The notes: generated from the sequence alone by a model not told the origin. A stretch of DNA of 64,000 nucleotides from Gonatopus flavifemur (GCA_018340375.1 JAFFJZ010000001.1:19176001-19240000), one strand, 5' to 3'; positions 11,040 to 23,868 are shown, numbered from the stretch's first letter. Program-made: numbers and translations.

Positions 11040-11500
11040 CAGGGATGGGTTCTGTGCGCGTGCGATAAGTAATATGCGTTAACTATGCGCGGATTAAGAT
11101 GTAATTTCATGGGGCGTCGAGCATCAAGCGTCAACATTAGAAGGAAAGAGAAGAACTGTGTGACCTCTCTTTCTTTCTAATGTTGACGCTTGATGCTCGA
11201 CGCCCCATGAAATTACAGCTTAAAACATGTAGAATACGCAGAAAATGCAGAGAATGCAGAAAATGCATAAAACGTTGTAAAAATAATTCCGACTTGAAAT
11301 TCAAAATTCAGAATATATGAAATAGATATTTATGAGTGTTGAAATGGTAAACAATTCATAGTTTTAAAATTATAACCCAACTTGACCATAAAAAAAGATG
11401 ATGCAGAAAACCCCCTTTGGTTATCTGCATTATCTGCATGAGTTTTATGCGCACATTATTCCTTGCATAAAACCTTCCGTATTATGCGTACCCAACCCTG
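11040..11500. mobile_element. hAT-type MITE with duplication ATTCTAGG, carrying a nested palindrome
   Basis: Ends CAGGGATGGGTTCTG and CCCAACCCTG, with a perfect 8-bp duplication ATTCTAGG (11032-11039 and 11501-11508). A 314-bp sister at 28976-29289 has a different perfect 8-bp duplication. This copy is longer because a 124-bp element is inserted at 11097-11220. Confidence 0.93.
11097..11220. mobile_element. 124-bp palindromic PIF/Harbinger-type MITE (copy 1, nested)
   Basis: Near-perfect hairpin with arms of about 55 bp. Ends AGATGTAATTTC and GAAATTACAGCT, left flank TTA. The right flank reads TAAAAC, so the second TTA was lost with a few host bases. Identical in length to the copies at 11514 and 39196. 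Confidence 0.9.
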
Positions 11501-11513
11501 ATTCTAGGGCTTA

Positions 11514-11637
11514 AGCTGTAATTTCATGGGGCGTCGAGCATCGAGCGTCAACATTAGAAAGAAAGAGAGGTCACACAGTTCTTCTCTTTCCTTCTAATGT
11601 TGACGCTTGATGCTCGACGCCCCATGAAATTACATCT
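11514..11637. mobile_element. 124-bp palindromic PIF/Harbinger-type MITE (copy 2, inverted)
   Basis: Same element in the opposite orientation (starts AGCTGTAATTTC, ends GAAATTACATCT), with TTA on both sides (11511-11513, 11638-11640). It starts only 5 bp after the right duplication of the preceding hAT MITE. Confidence 0.92.
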
Positions 11638-11981
11638 TTATGAATTGTAGGACTTACGATACTCTACTTATCACCGATTCTCCTCAACAGGTATACCTAT
11701 CTGGCAGCCAGGGATGTTCCTCAGTACAATTTCGGAATTCCTGATTGGTATTTCCAATCGACTCATGATCATCATAGGTTGATCCAACGGAAATTATACT
11801 GGAAAGAACATCTCTGCTGGCAGCTTTGGCATCGGGCACGCTGTTCACGATTCAACCGCTAGAGGGCTGGATAAATTTTTACTATCCGTTAGTCCTCTCT
11901 CACTCTGTGGTCCCATGACCAACTTGAGCATTGCAGAGAATAAACGACGACAAAATGCATTAGTGTGTGACACGTACAAAC

Positions 11982-14900
11982 ATGGCGGAGGCCGTTGTGG
12001 ATGGAGCTCCAATCTCCAGATTTTTTTGTCACAAATGTACCGTTGAAATCGAACATTTGCTACCCGTGAGTAACTTTTCGCCATTCACTCTAAATTGATA
12101 TCATCAAAATCAGTCGTATAATCTACTCCAGAAGTTCAATTTCAACTGTCATTAACATCGTGCGTGATTTCCTTCTCACTCCATCTTTGGGAAACAATGT
12201 TATCTTTGTTACACAAATGTCTGTCGAGAAATTTATAATAACCGTCACTCTAATTGCGTCAAATTTTATTATTCTTTGGTCTCTTCTTAAAAAACGTCAA
12301 AACTTTGAATTGCGATGAGTATTCGGATATCGTTGTATCGATTCTTGCTCTCGTTCAAGCATTGAACGATGTTTTCTAATGTTTTTACGTTCGACGTGAT
12401 TACTTGACGATTTGACCAGTTTTATTCAAATATAGACGTATACACAAAAGTACTGTATAATCAGGAATTTGTTACTGCATTCTGAATGAATTCCCCATGA
12501 AATAACTATTTTTGGTTTTTTTTGTTTGTTATCAGGATTACACATGTCCACAATGCGCTTGTGGTTTTATAGAGGAGTTAGAAAGCGGAGGAAACGATAG
12601 CAGTTCTGGAATGGATATAAGCAGCGAGGATGTCAGCGACATCGATATTCCTCTACGAGAAGTGGTGATTCTTTCTTTTCAATTTCTTTTTTCCATAATT
12701 TATATTCATTTCCAATTCCATTCATGCATCCCCTTGAAAACTAAAAATTCATTAATATGTAATACAATGCAAAGAAAACTATGATTTCTTTTTCATCAAA
12801 ACGAACATTTATTCATTGTTTTCTTCATTGTATATCACATATTATTGATTTTTATTTTCCAAGCACAACGTTCAACGTCCATTTACGGATATGGTGAGAT
12901 TATCTCTCCTGCAAGGTTTTAATGATCCCGTGCAGACAGGTACAGACAGTATAGGACAACTTGGCAATACCGGAGTTGGAATGCGGGCTAGGAGAATCCA
13001 TTTTCGTCCGCGGACACGGAATCAAGGGAATCGTCAGAATAGGTGAGTCATAAATTTTGTGTCATTTAAAAATTCTTAATTCATTCGTGTGTTTCATACT
13101 CTCTTTGTTCCAATACTCTCTTGGTGCCTCAACTGAACCGTGTAGTTCTAAAAATAACACTAAAGAGACATACACAAAAGATTGACAAAGTACCAGCTGT
13201 AGCTTTGCTTCAATGTAATTCAAAAATTAGCATGTTTCTAACCAGTCCTTGCACAAATATAAAAATTTTTTATTTCTGGTTTTCCATGAAAGCATATGGT
13301 TTTGATAAAAATTAATCATCACAAAACTTTAAATGGATCATTGTAAATTCTCTAAAATGAAAAGTGAACAAAAAACCAGTACAGAGCATAATTCTCAAAC
13401 GGGTGTAGCGTCAAATCTTATTTACAAATCATATAATCGGTAACATTGGGTGTGATTTGAACAGAGACGACGTGGGACATACAATCGAGAGCGTAATTCA
13501 GGATTTTATTCTCCAACGACACCCTATGATGCAAGTTGGACCATCGCCTGTGTACGTATCACACGAATTACGATATCGTAATAATATTTCTTCCTTTATC
13601 CAATACCTTGATGATCATTTTATGACACGATGAAGATTGTAAAGGACTTTACAAGTTATATCTGAAATTATTCACGGGAGAACATATTTTGTCGCTTGAA
13701 AATCTTCACATGTTTTGTGATTAAAATTTGAGAACTCGCTACGAGAGGTAGTAATTTTATCATCAAGTATCTATTGCGGTAAAAAAAAACGCATGCGATA
13801 GCTATTTTTATGATCGTAAATTCTTTTTCAATTCTTTTCGATGTATTACAAGATTTGCAAAGAATTTCCCTCCGACGTGAGATGAATCACGCGATAGATG
13901 CGCGTAATTTTTTAAACGTGTGTGCTTGACGTTCTATCGAATTTTATGCACGGCATAACAATGATCTGGAAGTAACGTTTGTGATGCATGAATTTGTGAA
14001 TGAAATTTCTATTTCTCGCTATCCCTTTCACCTCGAAGAGGATTTGTATTTTGCGAATATGTATTTAGAATAATAATTTCAGAAGAATAGAAAAAAACAT
14101 GTATACTTTGATGAATTATTTATATGCATGCATCGAAGCACTTCATCACACAGAAAAGGATCATTCATTCCGGCTTTGTAGGCAACGTTTGTTTTGTTTC
14201 ACCTGTAGTATTACTAAATTGAACCCAATTAATATAGATTGAATGTTAGACTGTTCTTGGGAAATCCTGGTGATTATGTTTGGGGTCGAGATGGATTGGA
14301 CGCTATCGTTACACAATTATTGAATCAAATGGATGGGACTGGACCACCACCGTTACCCCGAAAACAAATCGATGAAATACCTACAACACTCGTATCTAAA
14401 ACTCAAGTTGGTTAGTATACGATCTCTCTACGATACGGTCTCAGATTTCACATCTTTTTTTCTTTTGTTTTTCATCTAATAATTCTTGATATTATCATTA
14501 TTGCAGATTGTAAGTTACAATGCTCCGTGTGTTGGGAAGACTTTTTACTCGCCGAACAAGTTCGATTACTTCCTTGTCAGCACGTTTATCACGAACTATG
14601 CATCGTACCTTGGCTAGAATTGGTAATTTATTTTTAAATAACTCAACAATGGTCCGATCGATGAGTGTTTGAATATCTTTTCTCATTTGCACTCGATGTT
14701 TATTTATGACGCAAAGTCTGTATTGTCAATGATATTTAAATGTTCCATCATAAGTTGGAATTACTTCACATTTTAGATAATTCATATGTTGAATCTTCTC
14801 TTTTTTTACGTTTCAGCACGGTACTTGTCCTATATGCAGGCAAAGTTTAGGTGATCAAAATTCAGCGGAAGCTAATCAAGACACGGTTGGACCTAGTTTA

Positions 14901-17900
14901 GCCGCTCTGTTTAGGTACAATATTCTTGACATATGATTTTTCTGATTAATTCGTTACGATTGACACTTGCCCATTCAGCATACATAATCCATCGGATATC
15001 CAATGAATATCTAATGGTCATCAAATGGATATTAGACAACCATTTTGATGCCTATTAAATATCTATTTTCTGGAGGGAAAACTAGTAACACCTATATACG
15101 TGCAAACCTTTTGATATTTTCCATATCGACAGGATTTGCTCAAAATTGGTTACTTCCTCAACAACACTCGGAGGTTTTTAAAACATTCTGAGGGCGTTCG
15201 AACGTGTTGTTTCGAACACATCCCCAGAACGTTTTGAAACTGTCCGAGGAGCGTCCTGTGGTTAGGGTTAGGTGCTCAAGATGATACCAGCAGCCAAATC
15301 GTTTATGACAAACTACCGGCAAATGCTTCAATTTTAATCAAAATATCGCTCTGTACAGCATTTTTTTGATTCAAGTACATTCAAGTACACAGAGAGAAAA
15401 CTGATGAACTAATCTATGCTGCCACCTTCACGCAATCATTCTAACTAGTAACCATGGACCGGTAGCAAGCAACGCATGGGATTCCTTCATGCGTTGGTTA
15501 GAATAATTGCGCGCAGGTGGCGTTTCATTCAATGTTGCGTTGAAAAATAACCTTCAACATCGCATGCTTTTATTTCACCAGAATTTCGCAAGGGATTAGT
15601 CTGCCATTTTTTTTTCTCTGTGTAGAAGTACTGTACAGAGCGATATTTTGATTGAATTGAAGCGTTCGACCGTGGTTTGTCATGAATGATTTGGCTGCTG
15701 TCACGCCGCTAGTATCCTCTTTGAGAGGATACCAGTGCATAGGTTGCTCCATCTGGTTGCATTTTTGGTCCAAAGACCAAAATACTCGAAACTGAACTTA
15801 TAAAAAGGTCTAAAATCTTTAGGGATGAATCTTCAAAGGTGAATCTAGGTCTGTAAGGAGCCAGAAGAAATTTTATTTACCGACTGAGGGAAGAAATTTT
15901 TTTTTCGAAATTCAAAATTCTGGCTCTTCACATATCTAGATTGACCTTTGAAGATTCATTCCTCAAAATTTTAAACCTTTTCATAAGTTCAGTTTTGAGT
16001 ATTTTGGTCAAAAAAAAAATCCCACCAGATAAAGCCACCTATGCACTGGTATCCTCTTAAGCCCTAGACACACAAGCTACGTAAAAGTAAGGACGGATGC
16101 GCAGAAACAGTATACGACCTTGAAAGGTCGCTGATTATGAACCCAAAATCCAAAGTTCAAAATGATGTATCCAATATGCAGGACAGCAAAATGTTCTATG
16201 TAGCCATTAACCCCGGTAGAAGAATTTCGTTGAATTTTGATGAATTTCGTTCACTTTTGGCACATTTGATTTGCATTGAAAATTAGAAAAATTTGACTGA
16301 TTCAACAAAATTTTTGTGAAATTTGATAACTTTTAGTGAAACTTTTGTTCACTTTCATGGAAAGTTCGTTGAAGTTTGAGAATTTTTCTTGAATTCTATT
16401 GAAGCAGCGTACGTAAGAGGGAAAGGTGAAATGACGGATCTTTCTTATCGGTCTAGTTGTCTATCTCCCTCGCCAGTTACGTTTGCTGAGCGTACAAAGT
16501 TACCATAACATACTAGATGTAGAAGTATGAAACGGGAATTTTTTGGTAAGAATCACAATAATCAAAATAATCTCCATTACTGTTTATACATTTTTCCCAC
16601 CTTTCTGACAGTTTATGAAAGCCACGACAAAAAAAACAGTTCCTCTTTTGGAGCGAACCAGTTATCGAGTCATTCTCCTACATTTTCATACGAATTGAAG
16701 CGTCGTTCAGCGAGAGCGTGTCCCATTGACGCGAATAGATGATAACCGGACGGAGCCAAGTCTGGAGAATAAGTCGCATGCGGTAGCATCTCCCAGTTAA
16801 ACGCCTCGATCGTTTCCCTGACCCGTTTTGCTGTGTGTGATGGGACATTATCGTGGAGCAAGATGACTTTGTGTTGCCTCTTTTCATATTCCGGTCGTTT
16901 TTCACGCAATGCGCGATTCAAGTCGATTATCTGCCGTTGGTAGCGATCAGTGTTGACGGTTTGCCCAGGTTTTAGCAGCTCATAGTAGATCACACCTTTC
17001 CGATCCCACCAAACACAGAGCATTGTCTTCTTTCCAAAACGATTTGGTCTGGTAGTGGATGTCGATGATTCGCCTGGATTCACCCATAATTTCCGACGCT
17101 TAGGATTCTCAAATTTTATCCATTTTTCATCAATCTGTCACAATTCGATGGAGAAATGACTTTCTTGTAATCTTTCAATTCAGTTTCCCACTTTCCGAAT
17201 GTTTCCCATGGCTTTCGAACGAATGGAGACGGCTTTCTGCGTCACGTTCAGTTGATCCGCGAGTTCTCGTTGAGTTTGAATATCACCTTCATCCAATAAG
17301 GCTTGTAATTCGTCGTCTGCGAACTTTTTCGGTGGTTCCCCACGCTCTTCGTTTCTCACATCAAAATCACCACTTTTAAATTCTTGTGTTTCACCAAGGG
17401 TATGTTCACCGTAAGCTTCGACAAGCATTCGATGTGATTCTGCAGCAGTTTCCTCCAAATGATAACAAAAAACCAGTGCTATCCGCAGATCGTGGTTTGT
17501 AGGCACAAAACTCGACATGTTTAAGGTTATGAAACAATTACGGGTGTACAGAACTTCTATTGTTTTGTGTTGAAAATCTTCATCGGTTGCTAGGGGGAGA
17601 TGATGGTGCTGAAGAAGTGGTCTTGGGATTCCTAAACTGATAGCTAGTGCTATTCATAGAGAAATTCCGGTTTCATACTTCTACATCTGGTAAGAACATT
17701 TAGAATACGCGATCAGGATTATTTTTGATAAATTCGTCAAGATATGTTTTTGATATGCATAGTATATAAAGTATTTCAAACATTCTCTTAATACTTTTCC
17801 TTCCCTTATAGTAGTTGTAAAAGGGATAAGTAGAGGTTACAATGCACAAAACTCTGGTTTCCAAGAACTGAGGGTGCAGAAAAAATTGATGGCAATCTTT

Positions 17901-18360
17901 TTTCGCCCTTGTAACCGACCTAGGTTCAAAGTATCGTTTTGTTAGAGTCTAATGATATATTATTTATTTCACATGGAGATATCCTGGTGATAATAAATTC
18001 GAGAAATTCGGAAAGGTCAATGACCCCTCAAATAAACATTTTGGTTTTTGATTCATAGTTCTTTCCATTCAATATCATCCAAGCAAGCATGACTGACAAC
18101 TAGACACTAAATAAACCACTGGTATTTCAATGAATAATATTATGTCATAGGGAAAATATAATGAATATTGTTCGATTGTTCGCTAATTGAAGCTAAGGGG
18201 TTCATAAATGGGGGTGTTGACCTTACCCTGAGTATCGAATGAACTATTCCTTGATTTTAACAATGTCAACTTTTGAATGATTCACAGGGCAGCTCACGAA
18301 TCCAGTAGTAGTAGACCGGAATCCACGTCATCTGCTAGAAGCGATTCTTCAGACGATTGA
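11982..18360 (+). CDS. RNF126/RNF115-type RING E3 ubiquitin ligase
   Basis: Homologue of vertebrate RNF126/RNF115, cytosolic E3 ligases in protein quality control and receptor sorting (the fly gene is Iruka). Eight exons join in frame to 308 aa (human RNF126 has 311): 11982-12065, 12536-12664, 12864-13042, 13465-13551, 14250-14410, 14507-14622, 14817-14914 and 18288-18360. The N-terminal zinc ribbon has C16, C19, C32 and C35, followed by GFIEELE. The conserved segment before the RING includes the WGRDGLDAIVTQLLNQ block. The RING-H2 domain spans C219-C259 (CSVC, CQHVYH, CPIC). The tail is Ser-rich and acidic. Intron 7 (3.4 kb) contains nested MITEs and a mariner; the other introns are 106-698 bp. 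Splice points were chosen by frame and family alignment. Confidence 0.94.
14991..15069. repeat. Short degenerate GGATATT/AATATCC repeats
   Basis: Several copies of GGATATCCAATG-like words in both orientations at the start of intron 7 of the E3 ligase gene. Probably the remnant of a small foldback element. Confidence 0.3.
15270..15715. mobile_element. Three-level nested foldback MITEs in intron 7
   Basis: The outer arms pair GATACCAGCAGCCAAAT with ATTTGGCTGCTG, and AATATCGCTCTGTACAGCA with TGTACAGAGCGATATT. Inside, at about 15390-15625, lies a second pair (TACACAGAGAGAAAA with TTTTTTCTCTGTGTA). Inside that, at about 15416-15525, a third hairpin pairs CTGCCACCTTCACGC with GCGCGCAGGTGGC. The outer family matches 3272-3404. 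Confidence 0.65.
15718..16062. mobile_element. Foldback MITE (GAGAGGATACCAGTGCATAGG ends)
   Basis: Long inverted arms: GGATACCAGTGCATAGG pairs with CCTATGCACTGGTATCC, and CCAAAATACTC-AAACTGAACTTAT pairs with its complement near 15985-16015. Diverged relatives lie around 41590-42110. It starts immediately after the previous element. Confidence 0.75.
16513..17690 (-). mobile_element. Degenerate mariner element (copy 1) in intron 7
   Basis: 1178 bp with inverted ends containing GAAGTATGAAAC and GTTTCATACTTC, flanked by TA (16511-16512, 17691-17692). The minus-strand transposase starts MSSFVPTNHDLR (17518) with an HTH region. It then loses frame and a segment, and resumes as VNPGESSTSTTRPNRF (about 17083) to the C-terminal region. 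Catalytic D1 (DEKWI) and D2 (HDN) are present, but the third Asp of the D,D34D triad is Gly (APSGYHLF). Non-functional. Closest relative in the window: 45145-46174. The subfamily looks cecropia-like, but this is from memory. Confidence 0.92.
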
Positions 18361-19235
18361 TTCGAAATTCCTTTGTAAGCCCCCTACAAAAGAAAAACCT
18401 TCATCTTTTGCAATCTAACGAAAGGCATTATTTCTTCGATATCTCCAAAAAAATTCTTTCTGGCACCGTTGATTTCGATAACGCGTCCTGTGTCGTTGGA
18501 CTACAGCGCATCATCAAGTTTGTTTTCTCCCCTTACCTTCAAAATGATGGAGCCTTGAAAATTTGATTGGAGCATGAGCAAAAGTATGTGTAACAAACTA
18601 TGTACAGTAACCTTGTATAAATTGCATTTTATTTTATTCGAATGAATGATGTTCAGTTCAGAAGAAGATCTTGTTTAATTTTCATGAATATTAATGCTTC
18701 TGATCGAATGAAATATAATTAGAATTGATTGATTCTCACACACAGACACATCCGAATAGAAGAATTTTTTTTTTTTCATTTGGAATCATGGAATTAGCTA
18801 ATTGAAAGAGAAAGGAAGAAAGAAAAAAAACGCAATAATTTGTTTTTACTTTGAATTTGAGATGTAAATTTTAAAGTTCAGTTTTGCAGAAAATTGCTCA
18901 TATTTATACAGAACTCGAAATGCTTTTTTATCCTTTCTATCCATTCGAATCCCTAAAAGAGATGTACGATGCGTGAAAAATCCACACGGCTGAAATTGAT
19001 TGCGTCGTATTTGTACGTGTCATAATTTCATTCTGTTTGTCGAAGACATCGTGTTGTATTCTTTTTTGTTTTCCTGTTTTTTACACTACGAAGTAAGCGA
19101 AAGCATAGCATGCTGAATGTCAAATACCACTCGTAATTAGCAGAAGCAGGATATGAATGTAAAATTAAATGCCACATTTCGTTTTGGTTTTTTTTCTTCT
19201 CTTTTTTTGTTTTCGATGACATATTTAAGGAGAGA

Positions 19236-19241
19236 AATAAA
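19236..19241 (+). promoter_or_regulatory. Candidate polyadenylation signal (proximal) of the E3 ligase gene
   Basis: AATAAA about 880 bp after the E3 ligase stop codon. The sequence 18361-19960 is AT-rich with no other gene and is taken as 3' UTR. Confidence 0.4.
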
Positions 19242-19947
19242 TAGGAATATAAAAGTCAATGTTATCACGTTCATCACTCGTATAATCGTTAAATTTCATT
19301 ATTCAATTATAAGAATTTTTTAACCCATGATTTGATATTGAAGGATGGAAAGTATATATAAATATACATATTAATTTTGAAATGTATATGATGGGAATTG
19401 ATCTACAAATATCATCAAGTTTGTATAGAATCATCAAATACGGCAATTCGATGGTAGGATCATGCGTTTTTAACGTGTTAGAATCTTTTGACGTTAAGTC
19501 GAGAAAGTATCTATCCATTTAACAACATTGTATTTATAATTGAGCATTGTAAAAAACGAAATAAGAATGTAGGAGTACACAAATGAAATGTTGCTACGAA
19601 GGTGTAATATCCTGGAAGAATTCACAATGTTTGTACTTCTGAGACTTGAATATCAAATGTTCCGAAACATTGAATTTTGGATTGATATTTCATTGATTTG
19701 TAAAATCAATGGGAGTAGAGTTTGGAATGAATTTTCACCTTCATAGGAACAATGTATATGCAATATCATGTTTCAATGTTGCCGATTCTTTTGCTTTTTT
19801 GTTTTTCGATTTGAGAATGAGGCAATCAATTGATTTATATTCGATGAATGGTTATTTACCGACATGTTATATCACGGATATATTATAATATACGATATAA
19901 TCATAATCCTGCTTCATAGTTGATGAATCTGTAAATTATTAGAATAT

Positions 19948-19953
19948 AATAAA
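19948..19953 (+). promoter_or_regulatory. Candidate polyadenylation signal (distal) of the E3 ligase gene
   Basis: AATAAA about 1.6 kb after the stop codon, at the end of the AT-rich putative 3' UTR. Composition changes afterwards. Which signal is used cannot be told from sequence. Confidence 0.4.
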
Positions 19954-20277
19954 GACATATTTATTCGTCATTAATAGAATCCACGTTCCTCAAGTCCGTA
20001 ATTGAATTACGTGTGCGTATTCCAAGGTGGTCAGTTTTATGTTCGGTATTGAGATTCATTGAAGAGATATTGGCGTTGGGATGTTGGTTATTTCGTATTG
20101 ACCAGTTTATTTGAAAATTATTGTACAAGTTCGTTCAAATAACGAAGTAAGATATAAGGAGTGTCATCTCTTATGGCTTCGGATTCGGAAAGTGGCACAT
20201 TTTATGGGGCGAAATTACAAGTCAAACTCTACCGCTGGTGGCGCTGTAAACGTTGGTCATATACAGGCCAGGCCCCA

Positions 20278-20550
20278 TTGAACTCTATACATACTGGAAT
20301 GAGCACTCCCTAGATTAGCGCCGTCAGAGATAGAAGTCATATACGCAGTGAATGTACGACAGTCATCGCCTTACCCTGCCACTTACTACCTTAGCTAAAA
20401 ACATGGATGATTTCCACAATTTTTGTAGCAAAGGTAGTAAGTGGCAGGGTCAGGCGATGTCTCTTGTACATTCACTGCTTTTTCTCTCTCTCTGACGAAG
20501 AATTTCTATTGAATATCTGGGGAGTGCTCATTCCAGTATGTATACAGTTC
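20278..20550. mobile_element. Foldback MITE (TATACATACTGGAATGAG ends)
   Basis: Terminal arms GAACTCTATACATACTGG and its complement near 20530-20550. An inner hairpin pairs CGCCTTACCCTGCCACTTAC with GTAAGTGGCAGGGTCAGGCG around a GC-poor loop. Boundaries are approximate. Confidence 0.75.
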
Positions 20551-20790
20551 ACTGCCAGGCCCTGACACTTCCATGATTTTCCACTCAGTTTTCCTTTTTT
20601 TGTAGGAACTATGATGAAATCTTGATTTTTCCAAGAGTATGCCCCGTCTAGGGGGCCTGAAATAATTCCCAGCCGGGGCCTTGATTGCAAGCCAGTCCAA
20701 CACTGATTAAATGTCCTCTATTCGCTAGGAGCGCTGGATGGCATGTTGGCAAATTTGGAACGAACGTGAGCATTAATCAATGCGGAAATC
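20529..20790. mobile_element. Left half of a hAT MITE (CAGGCCCTGACAC), itself split by another hAT fragment
   Basis: Begins CAGGCCCTGACACTTCCATG, like the complete 277-bp element at 40947-41223, and continues from 20705 with TCCTCTATTCGCTAGGAGCG. Between them lies an inserted stretch ending GCCAGTCCAACACTG that matches the inverted 28696-28955 element. The right half of the outer element reappears at about 24410, after the LINE. Confidence 0.65.
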
Positions 20791-23700
20791 GGAGAGAGAG
20801 AAAACGGAAAACTGACACCACATTGACTAATACAAAGCTAATCAATGCTTTTGATAAAATTACATCCAAAAATCAACAATATATTCCAGAAACAACAAAT
20901 CTGATTGAAAACAATTTCATTCGAGACTCTGACTATTTGTATAAGCCACTTGGCTGGCAAGAATATGAAATAGCAATATCCAATCTCAAAACCAAATCAG
21001 CCCCTGGACCAGATTTGATTTCTTATGAAATCATAAATAATTTCAGCGAATTGACACATAAATCACTATTGTCAATTTTCAACCTGATTTTTCATCATTC
21101 TAAAATCCCATCAAGTTGGAGAAACTATTCTGTTATATTCATACCAAAACCTAATAACAAAGGGTTTAGACCTATAGCTTTGGCATCATGTCTTTTAAAA
21201 ATCTTTGAAAAAATGATACAGAACAGATTAGAATATTGGGCCGAAACTAGAGGTATAATCCCGGAATATCAATTCGGATTTCGGAAGCAAAAATCATGTT
21301 TAGACAACATAAATATACTTACTTCAGATATTAAAAAAGGTTTTTCAAGAGGAGAAGCTGTAGGAGCAGTTTTTTTGGACCTACAAGGAGCTTTCGACAA
21401 TGCAGATCCAGCTATTTGAGCTACGATATTATCTAATTTGAAGCTGCTTTCTAAGTTAAACAAACTGATATATAATATCATAAAAGAAAGAAACTTGACG
21501 GGATACCATAACGGCAATCTAATTAATTCAAGAAAAACCTATAAAGGCCTACCGCAAGGAGCCATATTGAGCCTAATTCTTTTTAATATATACATATCAC
21601 AACTGGGAAAATATATTGAACCAGGCACAAAAATTTTAATTTAATGCTGATGATGTGGTCATTTACTTTAGCAACAGAGTCATCAAGAAGATAGCTTTAA
21701 ATCTCAATGAAAGTCTAAAAAGACTGACTTCATATTTGAAAAGCATAGTATTGAACATATCCCCAGAAAAATCAAATTTGTGCCTTTTTTCGTTACATAA
21801 AACTCTTGAAGAAGCAATAATAAATATTGGAATTGACAACAGCATAATCCCAAGAACCAATATAGTCAAATTTTTAGGACTAATAATCCATTATAAATTA
21901 TCATGGATGCCACATATTAATCTGATAAAAAACAAAGCTCTTCAACAAATAAAAATCCTAAAAGCAATATCGGGCATCAAATGGGGATCACACCCCAATA
22001 CCATGTTACTAATCTACAAAGGATTAATCAGAGCGACACTTGATTGGGGTGGAATACCATACGGTCACATTTCAAACAACATAGCAATAAAGCTGGACAG
22101 AACGAATTTGCAGCCATCCGCAACTCCCTGGGTCTGATGAATACAACTCCCACAAACTGCATTTTACATCTGGCTGCAGAAATCCCGATTCATAAGTATC
22201 AGGAAATTATCTGTTTTCCACATCATCATATATATATGTTTGATTATAATACTAGATACTACAATCCTGAAATAGACTTATGCTCTGGTAGAACTCTACA
22301 AATATCAAAAGCCCCAAATACAATTTTTAATAACATAACCAATCAGAACTACAGAAATTATGTAATAATTCATACTGATGGGTCAAAAAAAATAAATGAA
22401 GGGGTTGCTTGCGCTGCAGTTATTCTTAACTCAAGACAAAACGGAATTCATAAATTAAGATTAAACAATCTTTGCACAATTTTTGAAGCTGAAGCCCAGG
22501 CTATTATTCTTGCAATTCAACATATCACAACAAATAAATTGAAAAATTCTCTAATAGTATCGGATTCTCTCAGTGTTCTGGTCTCATTGGATTCTCCTGA
22601 TTTCAAGGGAATATACAACCCCGTTGTATATTCCATTAAACAAATGCTATTGAAATGCCGAGAAAACAACCTAAATGTTAAGTTCTTGTGGATTCCAGCA
22701 CGCCATAATATTACAGGTAATGATCTTGCGGATCTTCATGCCAAAGAAGCATTGAAAGAGCAAATATCATTAAACTCCAAATACAGCTATAAAAATCTAT
22801 ATGCAAAAAATGAGGCTATTAAATTCTTATTAGATCAAAATAAATATAAAGGTGCTGATTATTTTTCTAGGATAAGCAATTCTCCTGAGTTCAATTACCC
22901 ATGGTTTTATAAACTAAAACTGAGCAGACAGGTTATTGTTAGAATTTGCAGAATAAGAACAGGTCATGTTGCTCTCAATGAACATCTCAAGAATAAAAAT
23001 ATAATTGCTGACGCTACTTGTCCTTGTGGGTACGATTCACAATCAATTAATCATGTTTTTTTCGATTGTCCTTTACATGAGAAAGAATCTAACATATTGT
23101 TGTCCCAGCTAAATAAGTTGCAAACTTTTCAAGTCATAAATCAATTCAATATAATAGACGGTGCATTAAAAAAAAATAAGGAAATTATCCTGAAAATAAA
23201 TCAATTTATAGAGGATACCGGTATAAGATTATGATAAAACCTTACAGCCCGAAGGGAACATGAAGCTCCGACAAATGTTCAGAATAGATCATGATAGATC
23301 AGACTGAAGCTCCGTTGGAGCTCAAGTTTAGATTCGTAAACGTTCGACGAAGGTCCGATGAACGTTGAAATGTCTACTTGAAAATAGTTTGAATGAACGT
23401 TCATAAAACGTTCATCGAACGTTTGCTAAAGGTTCGTTCGAGTTGCAATTTTTCGATCAAAGTTTTTTTCAAAGTATATTTTTCCACGAAAAAATGAAAG
23501 ATTGAGGCATTTCTAACTATAATTGTAATTCCGTCTGAAACATAAAAAACCGAAGGTTGAATGAATCTTCGTAGAATCTTTAATAAACGTTCTATGAACC
23601 TTCATTTAAGCTATTTTCAAGCGGACATTTCAACGTTCATCGGACCTTCGTCGAACGTTTCCGAATCTAAACTTGAGCTCCAACGGAGCTTCAGTCTGAT

Positions 23701-23868
23701 CTATCATGATCTATTCTGAACGTTCGTCGGAGCTTCATGTTCCCTTCGGGAGTTGTGCTCTTCCTAGCTTAGTCTTTCCTTATCACGTCCTCATCATTTC
23801 CTTTCATAAACAACATTGAATCATACCTCCCATAATAAAAACAATAATAATTAAAAAAAAAAAAAAAC
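20790..23868 (+). mobile_element. 5'-truncated, degenerate non-LTR retrotransposon (RT + RNase H)
   Basis: Plus-strand LINE fragment without its endonuclease. The RT domain starts around SAPGPDLISYEI (about 21000), with RPIALASC and FGFRKQKSC. The coding line is broken by TGA at 21417 and by frameshifts near 21640 (just before the ADD catalytic motif, read here as NADD) and near 22120. An intact RNase H segment follows (22370-22750: HTDGS, FEAEAQ, VSDS, GNDLAD), then a Cys/His tail, stop at 23234, and a poly(A) tract at 23853-23867. The 3' UTR is interrupted by a 503-bp foldback. The domain set fits the I/LOA/R1-like group; exact clade uncertain. Related to, but clearly different from, the LINE at 54.8-61.06 kb. 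Confidence 0.88.
23248..23750. mobile_element. 503-bp foldback element nested in the LINE 3' UTR
   Basis: Ends CCCGAAGGGAACATGAAGCT and its complement. Arms of about 160 bp are near-identical and include AACGTTCGACGAAGGTCCGA. It separates LINE sequence ending ACCTTACAG from AGTTGTGCTC, which leads on to the poly(A) tail, so it probably inserted after the LINE. Confidence 0.85.

Noticed and set aside
11097..11220. Palindrome as a microRNA gene
   Set aside because: Three same-length copies with TTA flanks and an empty site show that it is a transposon. The hairpin may still make small RNAs, but that is not a gene call.
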